Origin: JAJRZX01 sp964472295 | GTDB lineage: Bacteria; Desulfobacterota; GWC2-55-46; JADFVP01 | DNA length: 64,000 bases | Assembly (NCBI GenBank): GCA_964472295.1 | Contig: CAYYJQ010000007.1 | Span: forward strand, 5,715-69,714 | Direction of reading: 5' to 3' | In this document: positions 42,865 to 51,926 of the stretch, one piece after another | How positions within the stretch are numbered: the stretch's first letter is position 1 | Layout: each line of letters opens with the position of its first letter | Translations under genes and position numbers: made by a program | The notes under the pieces: model-generated | The model's input: only the letters and a program-made list of their open reading frames with translations | Database searches by the model: none | Told to the model about the DNA's origin: nothing

Positions 42865-44523
42865 CTACTTCTGCACGGCTCCTGTATAGGCCGAGGTGAC
42901 GTTACGGGCGTACCTACTGAGCCAGCCCTTTTTTATCTTCGGCGCCGGGGGACGCCACGTCTTTTTACGTCTTTCAAGTTCTCCCTCGGCCACCCGGAGT
43001 TCAAGGGTGCGTTTATGGATGTCCATCTCTATGAGGTCTCCATCTTTTACAAGGGCTATGGGGCCTCCCTCCATGGCCTCTGGCGAGATATGGCCTATGC
43101 AGGGTCCCCGCGTGCCGCCGGAGAATCGTCCGTCTGTAAGGAGGGCCACTGTATCACCGAGGCCCATGCCCATGAGTGTTGCCGTCGGGGCGAGCATCTC
43201 GCGCATTCCGGGGCCGCCTTTTGGCCCTTCATAGCGGATTACTATGCAGTCGCCCTTTTTTATTTTCTTGCCGAGTATGGCCTTCATGGCCTTTTCTTCT
43301 GAGTCGAATACACGTGCCCGACCCGAAAAACGCATCATGGCACTGCTGACGCCCGATTGTTTCACAACGGCCCCAAGCGGCGCGATATTGCCCTTGAGGA
43401 CGGCTATTCCCCCTTCCTTGTGATAGGGTTTTTTAAGGGGACGGAGAACGTTTTCATCTATGTAGTCCACTGCCGCGGTAATGGCCTTTATGCGTTTACC
43501 CGATACCGTGGGGTTGTCTTTTATAGAGTCCTTGAGTCTTGAGAGCACGGCCCCTATGCCCCCTGCCCAGTGCAGGTCCTCGAGGTAATAATCGCCAACA
43601 GGCTCAAGGGAGGCGATGTGGGGCGTGGTCTTGCTGATGGTATCAAATAGTTCAAGGGGAAGTTCCACCCCTGCCTCGTGGGCGATGGCAAGGAGGTGGA
43701 GCACCGTGTTCGTGGAGCCCCCGAGGGCCAGGTCAACGCGTATGGCGTTCTCAAAGGCCGCCTTTGTGAGTATCTTTCGCGGGGTGACCTGTTTTTTCAC
43801 GAGTTCCACTATTCTGACACCGCTCTCAAAGGCGATACGGCGTTTTTCCGCCGAGTTCGCCATTGCGGTTCCGCACCAGGGCAGGCTCATGCCCATTGCC
43901 TCTGTAAGGCAGTTCATGGTGTTTGCAGTGTAGAGGCCCTGGCAGGACCCTGCCCCTGGGCAGGCCCCCATCTCGCAGGCATTGAGTTCCTTGGCGTCAA
44001 TCTCACCGGCCTTGAAGCGGCCCATGGCCTCGAAGGTATTTCGTATGAGCGAGAGTTTCTTGCCCCTGTACCTGCCTGTCATCATGGGCCCAGCCGAGAC
44101 CACGATGGAGGGTATGTTGAGCCTTGCCGCGGCCATGAGCATACCCGGGCTTATCTTGTCGCAGTTGGTCAGAAAGACGAGACCATCGAGGGCATGGCCC
44201 TCGGCAACGCTCTCGACGAGGTCGGCGATGAGGTCGCGAAGGGGCAGTGAGTAGTGCATACCCTTGTGCCCCATGGCAATGCCGTCGCAGACACCGGGTA
44301 GGCCGAAGATAAAGGGGTAGCCCCCGCCCGTGTGTATGCCCTTCTCGATGAAGCGTTCGAGGTCACGCATGCCTATGTGGCCGGGTATGAGGTCCGTAAA
44401 ACTCGACGCAAGACCGATAAAGGGCTTTTTCATCTCGCCCTTTGGAAGTCCGGTGGCGTACATGAGGGCCCTGTGTGGGACCCTCTCAACGCCTTTTTTA
44501 ATTCTGTCGCTTCTCTGTGTCAT
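42865..44523 (-). CDS. ilvD: Dihydroxy-acid dehydratase
   Basis: A 552-residue Fe-S enzyme dehydrating dihydroxy acids in valine and isoleucine synthesis. The cluster ligands are in PGVCDGI, LTNCDKISPGM and ACEMGACPGAGSCQGLYTAN. C-terminal GRFSGGTRGPCIGHISPEA supplies the catalytic Ser. ATG 44523 is preferred; a TTG at 44556 would add 11 residues. With ilvBNC it completes the shared branched-chain pathway. Confidence 0.95.
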   Translation of the reverse strand: MTQRSDRIKKGVERVPHRALMYATGLPKGEMKKPFIGLASSFTDLIPGHIGMRDLERFIEKGIHTGGGYPFIFGLPGVCDGIAMGHKGMHYSLPLRDLIADLVESVAEGHALDGLVFLTNCDKISPGMLMAAARLNIPSIVVSAGPMMTGRYRGKKLSLIRNTFEAMGRFKAGEIDAKELNACEMGACPGAGSCQGLYTANTMNCLTEAMGMSLPWCGTAMANSAEKRRIAFESGVRIVELVKKQVTPRKILTKAAFENAIRVDLALGGSTNTVLHLLAIAHEAGVELPLELFDTISKTTPHIASLEPVGDYYLEDLHWAGGIGAVLSRLKDSIKDNPTVSGKRIKAITAAVDYIDENVLRPLKKPYHKEGGIAVLKGNIAPLGAVVKQSGVSSAMMRFSGRARVFDSEEKAMKAILGKKIKKGDCIVIRYEGPKGGPGMREMLAPTATLMGMGLGDTVALLTDGRFSGGTRGPCIGHISPEAMEGGPIALVKDGDLIEMDIHKRTLELRVAEGELERRKKTWRPPAPKIKKGWLSRYARNVTSAYTGAVQK

Positions 44524-44722
44524 TATATGAGTTTGTCCTTCGTGCCTATATCTCAAGACCTGGCAGGCCTGGCCTCTACCTGCCGCTATATTTGGCGCGC
44601 ATTTATGTAAAAAGGCGCAAAAGCGAAGAAGGGCGCTTTATGCGAGCCCTCTTCACTCATATCACCAGTCAGGGGCCGTTAAAATAAGGCCCACTCTGTT
44701 CCATGATTATCTCATCTCACTC

Positions 44723-44944
44723 TCAGCCTTCAACGGCGGCAGAGAGCAACTTCTCCATCTTGTCCTTGAGCGCGAGTTTCAATTTCTTGAGTTTTTTCTC
44801 CTCAAGCCTCTCCTCTTCGTTCAAGATACCCTTTTTCTCAAGTTCAGCGACGCGCTGTTTGTAGCCCTTGTGTTCGTCGAAGGCCTTCTTGAACTCTTCG
44901 TTCTCTTCCAAGAGCCTTTCCACAAGTTCCGTCTGCTCCAGCAT
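44723..44944 (-). CDS. YdcH/DUF465 family protein
   Basis: A 73-residue, highly charged, fully helical protein with the DUF465 look: ENEEFKKAFDEHKGYKQRVAELEK, then EERLEEKKLKKLKLALKDKM. Such proteins form helical hairpins and have no settled function. It stands alone between tsaB and ilvD with about 140 AT-rich bases upstream. Confidence 0.8.
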   Translation of the reverse strand: MLEQTELVERLLEENEEFKKAFDEHKGYKQRVAELEKKGILNEEERLEEKKLKKLKLALKDKMEKLLSAAVEG

Positions 44945-45084
44945 AACTCCTCCTTACGCTCAAGTAATAATAAACATGAGGACTTCCATGATCATAAGGA
45001 AATCAATAGACGCTCATGAGTTATAAACGTAATTAGATTATAATAACTTACAAGAAAAGCGTTGTCAACAGAGGAGATGTCCTC

Positions 45085-45789
45085 TTAAGAACCCCCTGAG
45101 GCGCGTCTCTTTAGTTCTGCCTCGGACATTCTGAGATAAAGAGGCGCAACGGCAAGGGGCGTTGTAATGAGGGCGCCTTCTTCAGAGGCAAGGGCCGCGA
45201 TATTAGAGGCCCTTATGTGCCAGAGCGGCTCTGGCGCCAGAATGGCCCCTGGCAGGGCCTTCTTCAGAAACCCCCCGTAGACTGAGAGCCCGCTTCCAAG
45301 AAAGACAACTTCCCTGTCCCTCTGTACAAGTTCTTCAAGACGCCTGACGAGTGCCTCCGGCCTAATGGCCGAGGGCCCCATGAGTTCGCGCATGCGGCCA
45401 GATTCAGAGGCATAGATGGCAGTATAGACCTCGGACTTTCTGGCGTCAAGGACTGGACAGATGGCCGGTCCGCAGAAGGGCGCGTTCATGGCAAGGGCCT
45501 TTAGCGTGGAGACTGCGTACACAGGACGGCCAAGGGGCCAGGCAAGGCCCTTTATGGTGGTTATGCCGATGCGGAGCCCTGTAAATGAGCCCGGCCCAAC
45601 TGCCACGGCGTACTGGTCTATATCGGAATGGCAGATGCCGCAGTCCTCAAGGAGGGCGGAGATGCTCCGAAGGAGCCACCTTGCGTGAGGGCCGGCGTTG
45701 CCCACTGTGCGCTCGGCCACAAGGGAGCCATCTTCGGTATCGACGATAGATACGCTCCCGGACCTGGCTGAGGTGTCAATAGCGAGCAT
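45085..45789 (-). CDS. tsaB: tRNA threonylcarbamoyladenosine biosynthesis protein TsaB
   Basis: A 234-residue ASKHA-fold partner of TsaD in t6A37 tRNA modification. Signature MLAIDTSARSGSVSI starts the protein, with GPGSFTGLRIGITTIKGLAW at about residues 70-90. ATG 45789 matches the family start. Upstream, the 36 bp containing this start are duplicated (45861-45896), so an in-frame GTG at 45891 could be miscalled as the start, and the upstream ATG copy opens only a 7-codon ORF. The gene ends the rpsB-to-tsaB block. Confidence 0.93.
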   Translation of the reverse strand: MLAIDTSARSGSVSIVDTEDGSLVAERTVGNAGPHARWLLRSISALLEDCGICHSDIDQYAVAVGPGSFTGLRIGITTIKGLAWPLGRPVYAVSTLKALAMNAPFCGPAICPVLDARKSEVYTAIYASESGRMRELMGPSAIRPEALVRRLEELVQRDREVVFLGSGLSVYGGFLKKALPGAILAPEPLWHIRASNIAALASEEGALITTPLAVAPLYLRMSEAELKRRASGGS

Positions 45790-45896
45790 AAAGTCTGTTT
45801 TTTCACTCTCCACAGCGGTTTTTTTCCGCCCCCCAATGTCCCTTACATGGTTAATGGTCCTCAATGGCGAGCATAAAGTCTGTTTTTTCACTTTCC
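45776..45896. repeat. Direct duplication of tsaB start region (two 36-bp copies)
   Basis: Copy 1 at 45776-45811 and copy 2 at 45861-45896 match in 34 of 36 positions with an 85 bp offset. On the minus strand each contains the run GTGAAAAAACAGACTTTATG... or the same with one change. The upstream copy encodes MLAIEDH then TAA (45851-45874). The 49 bp between copies is unrelated. Confidence 0.85.
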
Positions 45897-46017
45897 GGCC
45901 CCTGGTATCTCAGCCCCCGGCCGCACCCGCGCCCCCGGCCTCTACCGCTCCCCCCCACCATTCGCTCCCTTTGCCCCTGACTTGGCCCCCTTTGGCAACC
46001 CTCGACTCCCCCTGCCA

Positions 46018-47319
46018 TCAGCTGAATATGCGGAAGATGTCATTGTATGTGACAAGGACCATGAGGCTTATTATAAGGGCTATGCCAATCTGTTGCGCTA
46101 TGCCCATGAAACGCTCGCTCAGCGGTTTACCCTTTATGGACTCAACGGCAATAAACATGATATGGCCGCCATCGAGCACGGGTATTGGAAAGAGGTTTAT
46201 GATACCTAACTGAAGACTCAGGAAGGCCACGAGCGATAGTATGTCCGAGAGCCCCTCGTGTGCGGCGCGCCCGGCGACCTGCGCAATCATGATGGGTCCG
46301 CCGAGGGTCTTAAGGGAATACTGACCGACTATCAGGCCCTTTATCACGACAAAGAGTTTCTCCGTCATCTGCACCGATGCCGAGAGCCCCTTTGTGATGG
46401 ATTCACCAACGCCGTACTTCTTGAGGGCCCGCTCCTCCTCGCGTGATACGCCTATCAAGAAGCGCTTGCCGTCATCAGCGGGTTTGGGCGTTATATCCAC
46501 TGAAAAGGTCTTTTCTCCCCTCTTGATGGTAAAGCGCTTACTCGCGGCGTCCTTGCTCACAAGAGATTCGAGCTCTAACCAGTGCGTTATCTTCGTCCCG
46601 TTCACGGCCAGAATCTCGTCACCTGGCCTGAGCCCGGCCTTGAAGGCAGGAAAGTCCTTGTTTATGAAACTTATTACAGGCGGCATGGGCGGAAGGACGC
46701 CGATGGTTCCAGCGCCTGTCTTTTTTGATGTTTTTGGGTTGAGTGTGGCCGATACCACGGCTCCGTCCCTCTTTATGGAGAGCCTCAAGGAGCTCGATGG
46801 GTTCATGGCCGTGATTGCCATAAAGTCCTCCCATGTGGGGATCTCGTTGCCGTCAACAGAGCGTATTATATCGCCTTTTTTCAGACCGGCTTCTGCGGCG
46901 GGGCTATCGTTAAAGACATAGCCCACCTCGGCGGGCCTCTCAAGATAGGCAGGTATCTCGATGCCTATTATGTAGATGAGGGGCAGGAGGATAAAGGCAA
47001 GAACCAGGTTCATAATGGGCCCGGCGCTCACTATGGCGGCGCGAACAAGGGGAGGTTTTCCTGTAAAGGACCTTTTCCTGTCTTCTTCTGATATTTCCTC
47101 GCCAGGGACCTCGCCCACCATCTTCACATAACCGCCCAGGGGCAGGAGGCTCAGCATGTACTCGGTCTCGCCCTTTTTCACCCCTATGAGTTTTGGGCCA
47201 AAACCGAGAGAAAACTTTTCAACCTTGATATTGCTGAGTTTGGCTACTACGAAGTGTCCGAATTCATGAATAAAGACGAGTACGCCAAGTACTATTACAA
47301 AGGATACGACTGTAACCAT
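46018..47319 (-). CDS. rseP: RIP zinc metalloprotease RseP
   Basis: A 433-residue intramembrane site-2 protease. Zinc motif HEFGH in TM1 (residues about 18-22), FSLGFGPK, two PDZ domains (about 115-195 with GYVFNDSPAAEAGLKKGDII, and about 205-290 with FPAFKAGLRPGDEIL), the second zinc ligand region LFPIPVLDGGHIM and final TM helices. It cleaves anti-sigma factors and remnant signal peptides. It starts 12 bp after dxr ends. Confidence 0.96.
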   Translation of the reverse strand: MVTVVSFVIVLGVLVFIHEFGHFVVAKLSNIKVEKFSLGFGPKLIGVKKGETEYMLSLLPLGGYVKMVGEVPGEEISEEDRKRSFTGKPPLVRAAIVSAGPIMNLVLAFILLPLIYIIGIEIPAYLERPAEVGYVFNDSPAAEAGLKKGDIIRSVDGNEIPTWEDFMAITAMNPSSSLRLSIKRDGAVVSATLNPKTSKKTGAGTIGVLPPMPPVISFINKDFPAFKAGLRPGDEILAVNGTKITHWLELESLVSKDAASKRFTIKRGEKTFSVDITPKPADDGKRFLIGVSREEERALKKYGVGESITKGLSASVQMTEKLFVVIKGLIVGQYSLKTLGGPIMIAQVAGRAAHEGLSDILSLVAFLSLQLGIINLFPIPVLDGGHIMFIAVESIKGKPLSERFMGIAQQIGIALIISLMVLVTYNDIFRIFS

Positions 47320-47330
47320 AAAAGTCTTAC

Positions 47331-48491
47331 CTACCTCAGATTCTTTATAAAATCACTGGCCCTTTCGCGCGCCTCCCTGTCAGCGGCAAGGACATCTTCT
47401 ATGGACGTTATCCTTCGCGACGTGCATGCCGAGAGGACTTCGTCTATTACCCTGTATATATCAGTAAACCTTATATTGCCCTTTAGGAAACTCTCTACAG
47501 CCACCTCATCGGCGGCGTTCAGGACCGCAGGGGCAGTCCCACCGAGACGCAGTGCGCCGTAGGCAAGGCCGAGACATGGAAATTCCCTGGAGTCGGGCTC
47601 AAAGAACTCAAGTGAGAGGCCGTCAAGAGAGAGGGGTTCGATTACGCCATCGAGCCTCTCGGGGTATCCAAGGGCATATGCTATGGGCCCCTTCATGTCC
47701 GCGGTACCCATCTGCGAGATTATGGAGCCGTCCCTGTACTCCACCATTGAGTGGATAATGGACTGCGGGTGTATGACAACGGAGATCCTCTCAGGGGGGA
47801 GGCCGAATAGCCAGCTCGCCTCTATAACCTCAAGCCCCTTGTTCATGAGAGTAGCCGAGTCAATAGTGACCTTTTGGCCCATGGACCACCTCGGGTGTTT
47901 AAGGGCCTCCTCAGGGGTGACGGCCTCAAGGTCAATGGATTTTTTCCCAAAAAAAGGCCCGCCCGAGGCGGTAAGGATAATGCGCCGCACATCAGCGGCC
48001 CGGTGACCCGAGAGCGACTGGAAGAGGGCGCTGTGCTCGCTGTCAACGGGCAGGATGCGCGAACCCGTACTCCGGGCCGTCTCCATTACAAGGGAGCCGG
48101 CGGCAACCATTGTCTCCTTATTGGCAAGGGCTATGTCCACCCCAGCCTTTACGGCGGCCATTGTGGGGACAAGGCCCGCGGCGCCGGAGATGGCGGCAAC
48201 GACCATGTCAACGCCTTCGAGGGTGGCGGCTGTGGAGGCTCCTTCAAGTCCATAGCCTACCCGGACCCTGCCGGGAAAGCGCCCTTCAATGAGTTTTGCG
48301 TCAGACTCGTTTCGGACCGATACATAAGAGGGGTTAAACTCTTCTATCTGCCCGATAAGGAGATCGATGTTTCTCCCTGCCGCAAGGGCCCTGACGCTGA
48401 AGCGCCCGGGGAACGCGCGCGCTACGTCAAGGGTGCTCCTGCCGATGGAGCCCGTTGACCCGAGTATGGATAGACTTTTTTTGTCGCTCAT
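47331..48491 (-). CDS. dxr: 1-deoxy-D-xylulose 5-phosphate reductoisomerase
   Basis: A 386-residue NADPH enzyme making MEP for isoprenoids. N-terminal LGSTGSIGRSTLDVARA, ALANKETMVAAG, metal and substrate region PVDSEHSALFQSL, and GQKVTIDSATLMNKGLEVIEA are all typical. It lies between cdsA and rseP; no clear Shine-Dalgarno precedes the ATG, consistent with internal operon translation. Confidence 0.96.
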   Translation of the reverse strand: MSDKKSLSILGSTGSIGRSTLDVARAFPGRFSVRALAAGRNIDLLIGQIEEFNPSYVSVRNESDAKLIEGRFPGRVRVGYGLEGASTAATLEGVDMVVAAISGAAGLVPTMAAVKAGVDIALANKETMVAAGSLVMETARSTGSRILPVDSEHSALFQSLSGHRAADVRRIILTASGGPFFGKKSIDLEAVTPEEALKHPRWSMGQKVTIDSATLMNKGLEVIEASWLFGLPPERISVVIHPQSIIHSMVEYRDGSIISQMGTADMKGPIAYALGYPERLDGVIEPLSLDGLSLEFFEPDSREFPCLGLAYGALRLGGTAPAVLNAADEVAVESFLKGNIRFTDIYRVIDEVLSACTSRRITSIEDVLAADREARERASDFIKNLR

Positions 48492-48548
48492 ATGTTTGTT
48501 TTAGATGAATTTCGCAGGCTATGTGAGGCGATATAATTTCTTATTATC

Positions 48549-49343
48549 CTATATTTTAAGATGAATTACCAGAAGATAAATAGCAGGAAGAGAAAAGAGC
48601 ATGCTGTCTATCCTGTCAAGAAGCCCACCATGACCGGGCACTATGGTCCCTGAGTCCTTTACGCCCGCGCCCCGCTTTATGATAGACTCGAAGAGGTCTC
48701 CCGCTATGCCGAGGACGCCTATCACAAGGGCCGCGATTGTGGCAAGACCAGCGCCACCGAGACAGGCAAAGGCATTAAAGACAAGGGCCGCGATTATACC
48801 GGAGGTAATGCCCCCCACGGCACCCTCGATGGTCTTGCCCGGGCTGATGGAGGGAGAGAGCTTGTGTCTGCCAAGGAGTTTTCCCGTAAGATAGGCAAAG
48901 GAATCATTACACCATATGATGATAAGGAAGAAGAGAATCCAGAGCCTGCCGCGGGGTATCTCGCCAAGGAGGATAAACGTTGAGAGGGGCAGGCTTATGT
49001 AAAGAAGCCCCATAGTCTTAACCGCCGCCTCAGGGAGGGCATGACGGAGTTTCGGCGCCCTGTGGGCCGAGGCGAAGATAAAGACAAGGAGCGCGCCAGG
49101 AAGAAGAAGCGAGGGAAAGACCCTGCCCGTGAGATACACAGAGAGTGGGATGAGGAGCCCGAGAAAAGGGGCCAGCGCGCCCGCGCCACTGCCGCGGTAT
49201 ATGGGGGCCGAGAGCCTGCCATACTCAAGGAGAGAGACAAGCGTAAGGGCCTCGACCACAAGGAAGACAAGAAGGGGCGGTCCATAGAGGACAAGGGCCA
49301 CTACAACGGGAATGAGTAAAAAGGCTGTGGCTACTCTTTTCAG
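48549..49343 (-). CDS. cdsA: Phosphatidate cytidylyltransferase
   Basis: A multi-pass membrane enzyme making CDP-diacylglycerol. The C-terminal signature is intact: KRGAGVKDSGTIVPGHGGLLDRIDS. The reading frame clearly continues upstream of the first ordinary start (GTG 49301): LKRVATAFLLIPVVV matches the expected first TM helix, yet no ATG/GTG/TTG is available before an in-frame stop. A CTG at 49343 (or the ATT at 49346), right after a run of seven G on the sense strand, is the likely start; initiation at 49301 would remove the helix. uppS ends 50 bp upstream. Confidence 0.85.
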   Translation of the reverse strand: MKRVATAFLLIPVVVALVLYGPPLLVFLVVEALTLVSLLEYGRLSAPIYRGSGAGALAPFLGLLIPLSVYLTGRVFPSLLLPGALLVFIFASAHRAPKLRHALPEAAVKTMGLLYISLPLSTFILLGEIPRGRLWILFFLIIIWCNDSFAYLTGKLLGRHKLSPSISPGKTIEGAVGGITSGIIAALVFNAFACLGGAGLATIAALVIGVLGIAGDLFESIIKRGAGVKDSGTIVPGHGGLLDRIDSMLFSLPAIYLLVIHLKI

Positions 49344-49396
49344 AATACCCCCCCTGCCCTGGTTCTTGAATCGGCATTATTCACTCGGCAAAGATA

Positions 49397-50149
49397 TTAA
49401 AGGAGGGCGCCTACCTTTTCCTTCTCTTTTACAAGGCCAAAACGCCTCTCACGGCGGTGATAATCCAAGATGGCCTCGTCAAAATCATCCCTTGTGAAGT
49501 CGGGCCAGAGAACATCGGTGATATGGATTTCAGTATAGGCCAGCTGCCAGAGGAGAAAATTGCTTATCCTGCACTCGCCGCTCGTCCTTATGAGGAGGTC
49601 AGGGTCAGGGATACCCGCCGTATAGAGGCCCTGGCTGAAAAGTTCCTCGGTTATATCCGAGGCCTTTATCTCGCCGCTCTCGACCCTCTCGGCAAGGACC
49701 CTTGCGGCCCGCGCTATCTCTTCCCTTCCGCTGTAACTTAGCGCCAGTTGAAGGTGCATCTTCTCAAAAGAGGCGGTCTTCTCCTCAAGTTCAACTATGG
49801 CCCTGGCCACCCCGCCGGGCAGGTCTTCAATATTACCAATGGCGCGAAAACGGATACTATTCTTAAGGAAGAGGTCCTCGTCTTTTCTGATATGCTTCTC
49901 AAGGAGCCTCATGAGAAAGGATACCTCCTCGACAGGGCGTTGCCAGTTCTCTCTTGAGAAGGTATAGAGCGTAAGGTATTTAACGCCCAGTTCACTGCAA
50001 TAGGTAACAATGTCGCGGACAACCTCAATGCCCTTTTTGTGGCCATTAATCCTGTTAAGGAGCCTTTTACGGGCCCAGCGTCCATTGCCGTCCATTATGA
50101 TGGCAATATGGCGGGGCGGGTCCAGTTGAGAGAGGTCTGCCATATTCAT
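49397..50149 (-). CDS. uppS: Undecaprenyl diphosphate synthase
   Basis: A 250-residue cis-prenyltransferase making the C55 carrier for cell-wall synthesis. IAIIMDGNGRWARKRLL holds the catalytic Asp; GHKKGIEVVRDIV, TLYTFSRENWQRP and the C-terminal PDLLIRTSGECRISNFLLWQLAYTE complete the family motifs. An expected neighbour of cdsA, dxr and frr. Confidence 0.97.
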   Translation of the reverse strand: MNMADLSQLDPPRHIAIIMDGNGRWARKRLLNRINGHKKGIEVVRDIVTYCSELGVKYLTLYTFSRENWQRPVEEVSFLMRLLEKHIRKDEDLFLKNSIRFRAIGNIEDLPGGVARAIVELEEKTASFEKMHLQLALSYSGREEIARAARVLAERVESGEIKASDITEELFSQGLYTAGIPDPDLLIRTSGECRISNFLLWQLAYTEIHITDVLWPDFTRDDFDEAILDYHRRERRFGLVKEKEKVGALL

Positions 50150-50312
50150 AGGCCTTTAAGGATAAGGATAAAGGGCAACGAGTGAGGCGGGCAAGATAAA
50201 TGTGCATTCCCTTAAGTATCGGTTCCAGACCCCCTGAACGTTCGGCCCTGCGTCACTGAGTGGCCGGGTTGCTCAGAGGCTTATATTATACCGCAAGTCA
50301 GGCTCCAACGGG

Positions 50313-50870
50313 CTAAATTTCCATAATCTCACTCTCTTTTCTTGAGAGCGCCTCGTCGGTCTTCTTGATATAAGAGTCTGTGATGGACTGTATCTCATCG
50401 CAGGCCCTCTTGTGCTCGTCCTGGGAGATCTCCTTATCCTTCTCGAGTTTTTTGAACCTGTCGTTAAACTCCCTGCGGATGTTTCTTATGGATATTCTGC
50501 ACTCCTCGGCAAACTTGTGGGCCACCTTTACAAGATCTTTTCTCCTCTCTTCCGTAAGCTGGGGTATATTTATGCGGATTATCTTCCCATCATTGGAAGG
50601 CGTGAGCCCAAGGGCCGAGGACTGTATGGCCTTTTCAATGGCGTTTATCTGCGATACGTCCCAGGGCTGAACCGTTATGAGCCTGGGCTCCGGGGCGTTA
50701 AGCGTGGCCACCTGGTTAAGGGGCGTAGGCGTTCCGTAGTAATCGACCATAACGGTATCAAAGATGGATACAGATGCACGCCCGGTGCGAAGCGAGGCAA
50801 ACTCATGCCCCAGGGCCGAGATAGCCTTGTCCATCTTTTCTTTCATCTCTTTCATGCTCTGCCTTTCCAC
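50313..50870 (-). CDS. frr: Ribosome recycling factor
   Basis: A 185-residue factor that splits post-termination ribosomes with EF-G. Landmarks: LRTGRASVSIFDTVMVDYYGTPTPLNQVA, ALGLTPSNDGKIIRINIPQLTEERRKDLVK and the C-terminal helical segment. GGAGG lies a few bases before GTG 50870; ATG 50855 is an alternative. pyrH is 106 bp upstream. Confidence 0.97.
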   Translation of the reverse strand: MERQSMKEMKEKMDKAISALGHEFASLRTGRASVSIFDTVMVDYYGTPTPLNQVATLNAPEPRLITVQPWDVSQINAIEKAIQSSALGLTPSNDGKIIRINIPQLTEERRKDLVKVAHKFAEECRISIRNIRREFNDRFKKLEKDKEISQDEHKRACDEIQSITDSYIKKTDEALSRKESEIMEI

Positions 50871-50976
50871 AGTTCCTCCGCGGGCGGTCTCTTTTTACCC
50901 CTGGTCCAACCTTTTCTCTAACCTTTCTATCCCCCACTGCCTCTGCGCTAACCCTCAGCCATCGGGTTCTTCTTGC

Positions 50977-51696
50977 TCAGGGAGTTACCATTGTGCCAAC
51001 TTTTTCGCCGTGAGCTATGCGGATGAGGTTTCCGGGACAGCGTATATCAAAGACCATTATTGGCATCTTGTTATCCATGCAGAGAGACACGGCAGTTGAG
51101 TCCATAACCCTGAGCCCGAGTTTAAGGACATCGATATAGCGGAGCGACTCGTATTTTACGGCCCCGGAGTCGCCCTCAGGGTCGCGGTCGTAAACGCCGT
51201 CAACCTTTGTGCCCTTGAGGAGCACGTCAGCATGCATCTCCATGGCGCGGAGCGCCGCCGCGGTATCAGTGGTAAAATAGGGGTTGCCCGTGCCCGCGCC
51301 GAAGATTACGACACGTTTTTTCTCAAGGTGCCTTATGGCGCGCCTTCTTATGTAGGGCTCTGCCAGTTCCTTCATCTCAATGGCCGAGATGACGCGTGTG
51401 ATAACGCCCTCTCTCTCAAGGGCGTCCTGGAGCATGAGGGCGTTTATGACAGTTGCGAGCATTCCCACATAATCGGCAGTGGCCCTCTCCATGCCCCGCG
51501 CGCTCGATGAGACGCCCCTGAAGATATTCCCTCCGCCTATGACAACGGATACGTCTACGCCAAGGCCGTGCAGGCCGGCTATCTCGCGGGCAACGGTGGT
51601 GACAGTATTGTTGTCAACGCCGTACTCGAGCCCTCCCATGAGGACCTCGCCAGAGAGCTTTAAGAGTATTCTCTTGTATTTGAGCGGCTCGGGCAT
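50977..51696 (-). CDS. pyrH: UMP kinase
   Basis: A 239-residue amino-acid-kinase-fold enzyme phosphorylating UMP. KRILLKLSGEVLMGG, VVIGGGNIFRG, FGAGTGNPYFTTDTAAALRA and KGTKVDGVYDRDP are the expected motifs. About 230 bp separate it from tsf. Confidence 0.97.
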   Translation of the reverse strand: MPEPLKYKRILLKLSGEVLMGGLEYGVDNNTVTTVAREIAGLHGLGVDVSVVIGGGNIFRGVSSSARGMERATADYVGMLATVINALMLQDALEREGVITRVISAIEMKELAEPYIRRRAIRHLEKKRVVIFGAGTGNPYFTTDTAAALRAMEMHADVLLKGTKVDGVYDRDPEGDSGAVKYESLRYIDVLKLGLRVMDSTAVSLCMDNKMPIMVFDIRCPGNLIRIAHGEKVGTMVTP

Positions 51697-51926
51697 GGTC
51701 TCCTTTGGAAGAGGCGTATAGAGTATTTTTTTCTACTTAACGAAGGAACGCAAGGTAATGAGATTAGAGCAATCTACTTGGAGATTAAAAGAGCATATAT
51801 ATTTAAACCTGTATTTCAGGAGGTTAGAGTGCAAACTTGAAGCAATATATCAGGATTTGGGCCTTTCCCCTGCCATGCCCCTCCCCCTCGCCGTGCCGCC
51901 TGCCCCTTGCCGCAAAGGCAGGCAGG
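51697..51926. other. tsf-pyrH intergenic region with G-rich sense strand
   Basis: No gene is seen. On the minus (sense) strand the tsf-proximal part reads as repeated AGGGG runs (about 51868-51912, four runs of at least four G); the pyrH-proximal part is AT-rich. Confidence 0.45.

Noticed and set aside
50150..50312. tRNA-like GGTTCCA sequence between frr and uppS
   Set aside because: No cloverleaf can be drawn: acceptor and anticodon stems do not pair.
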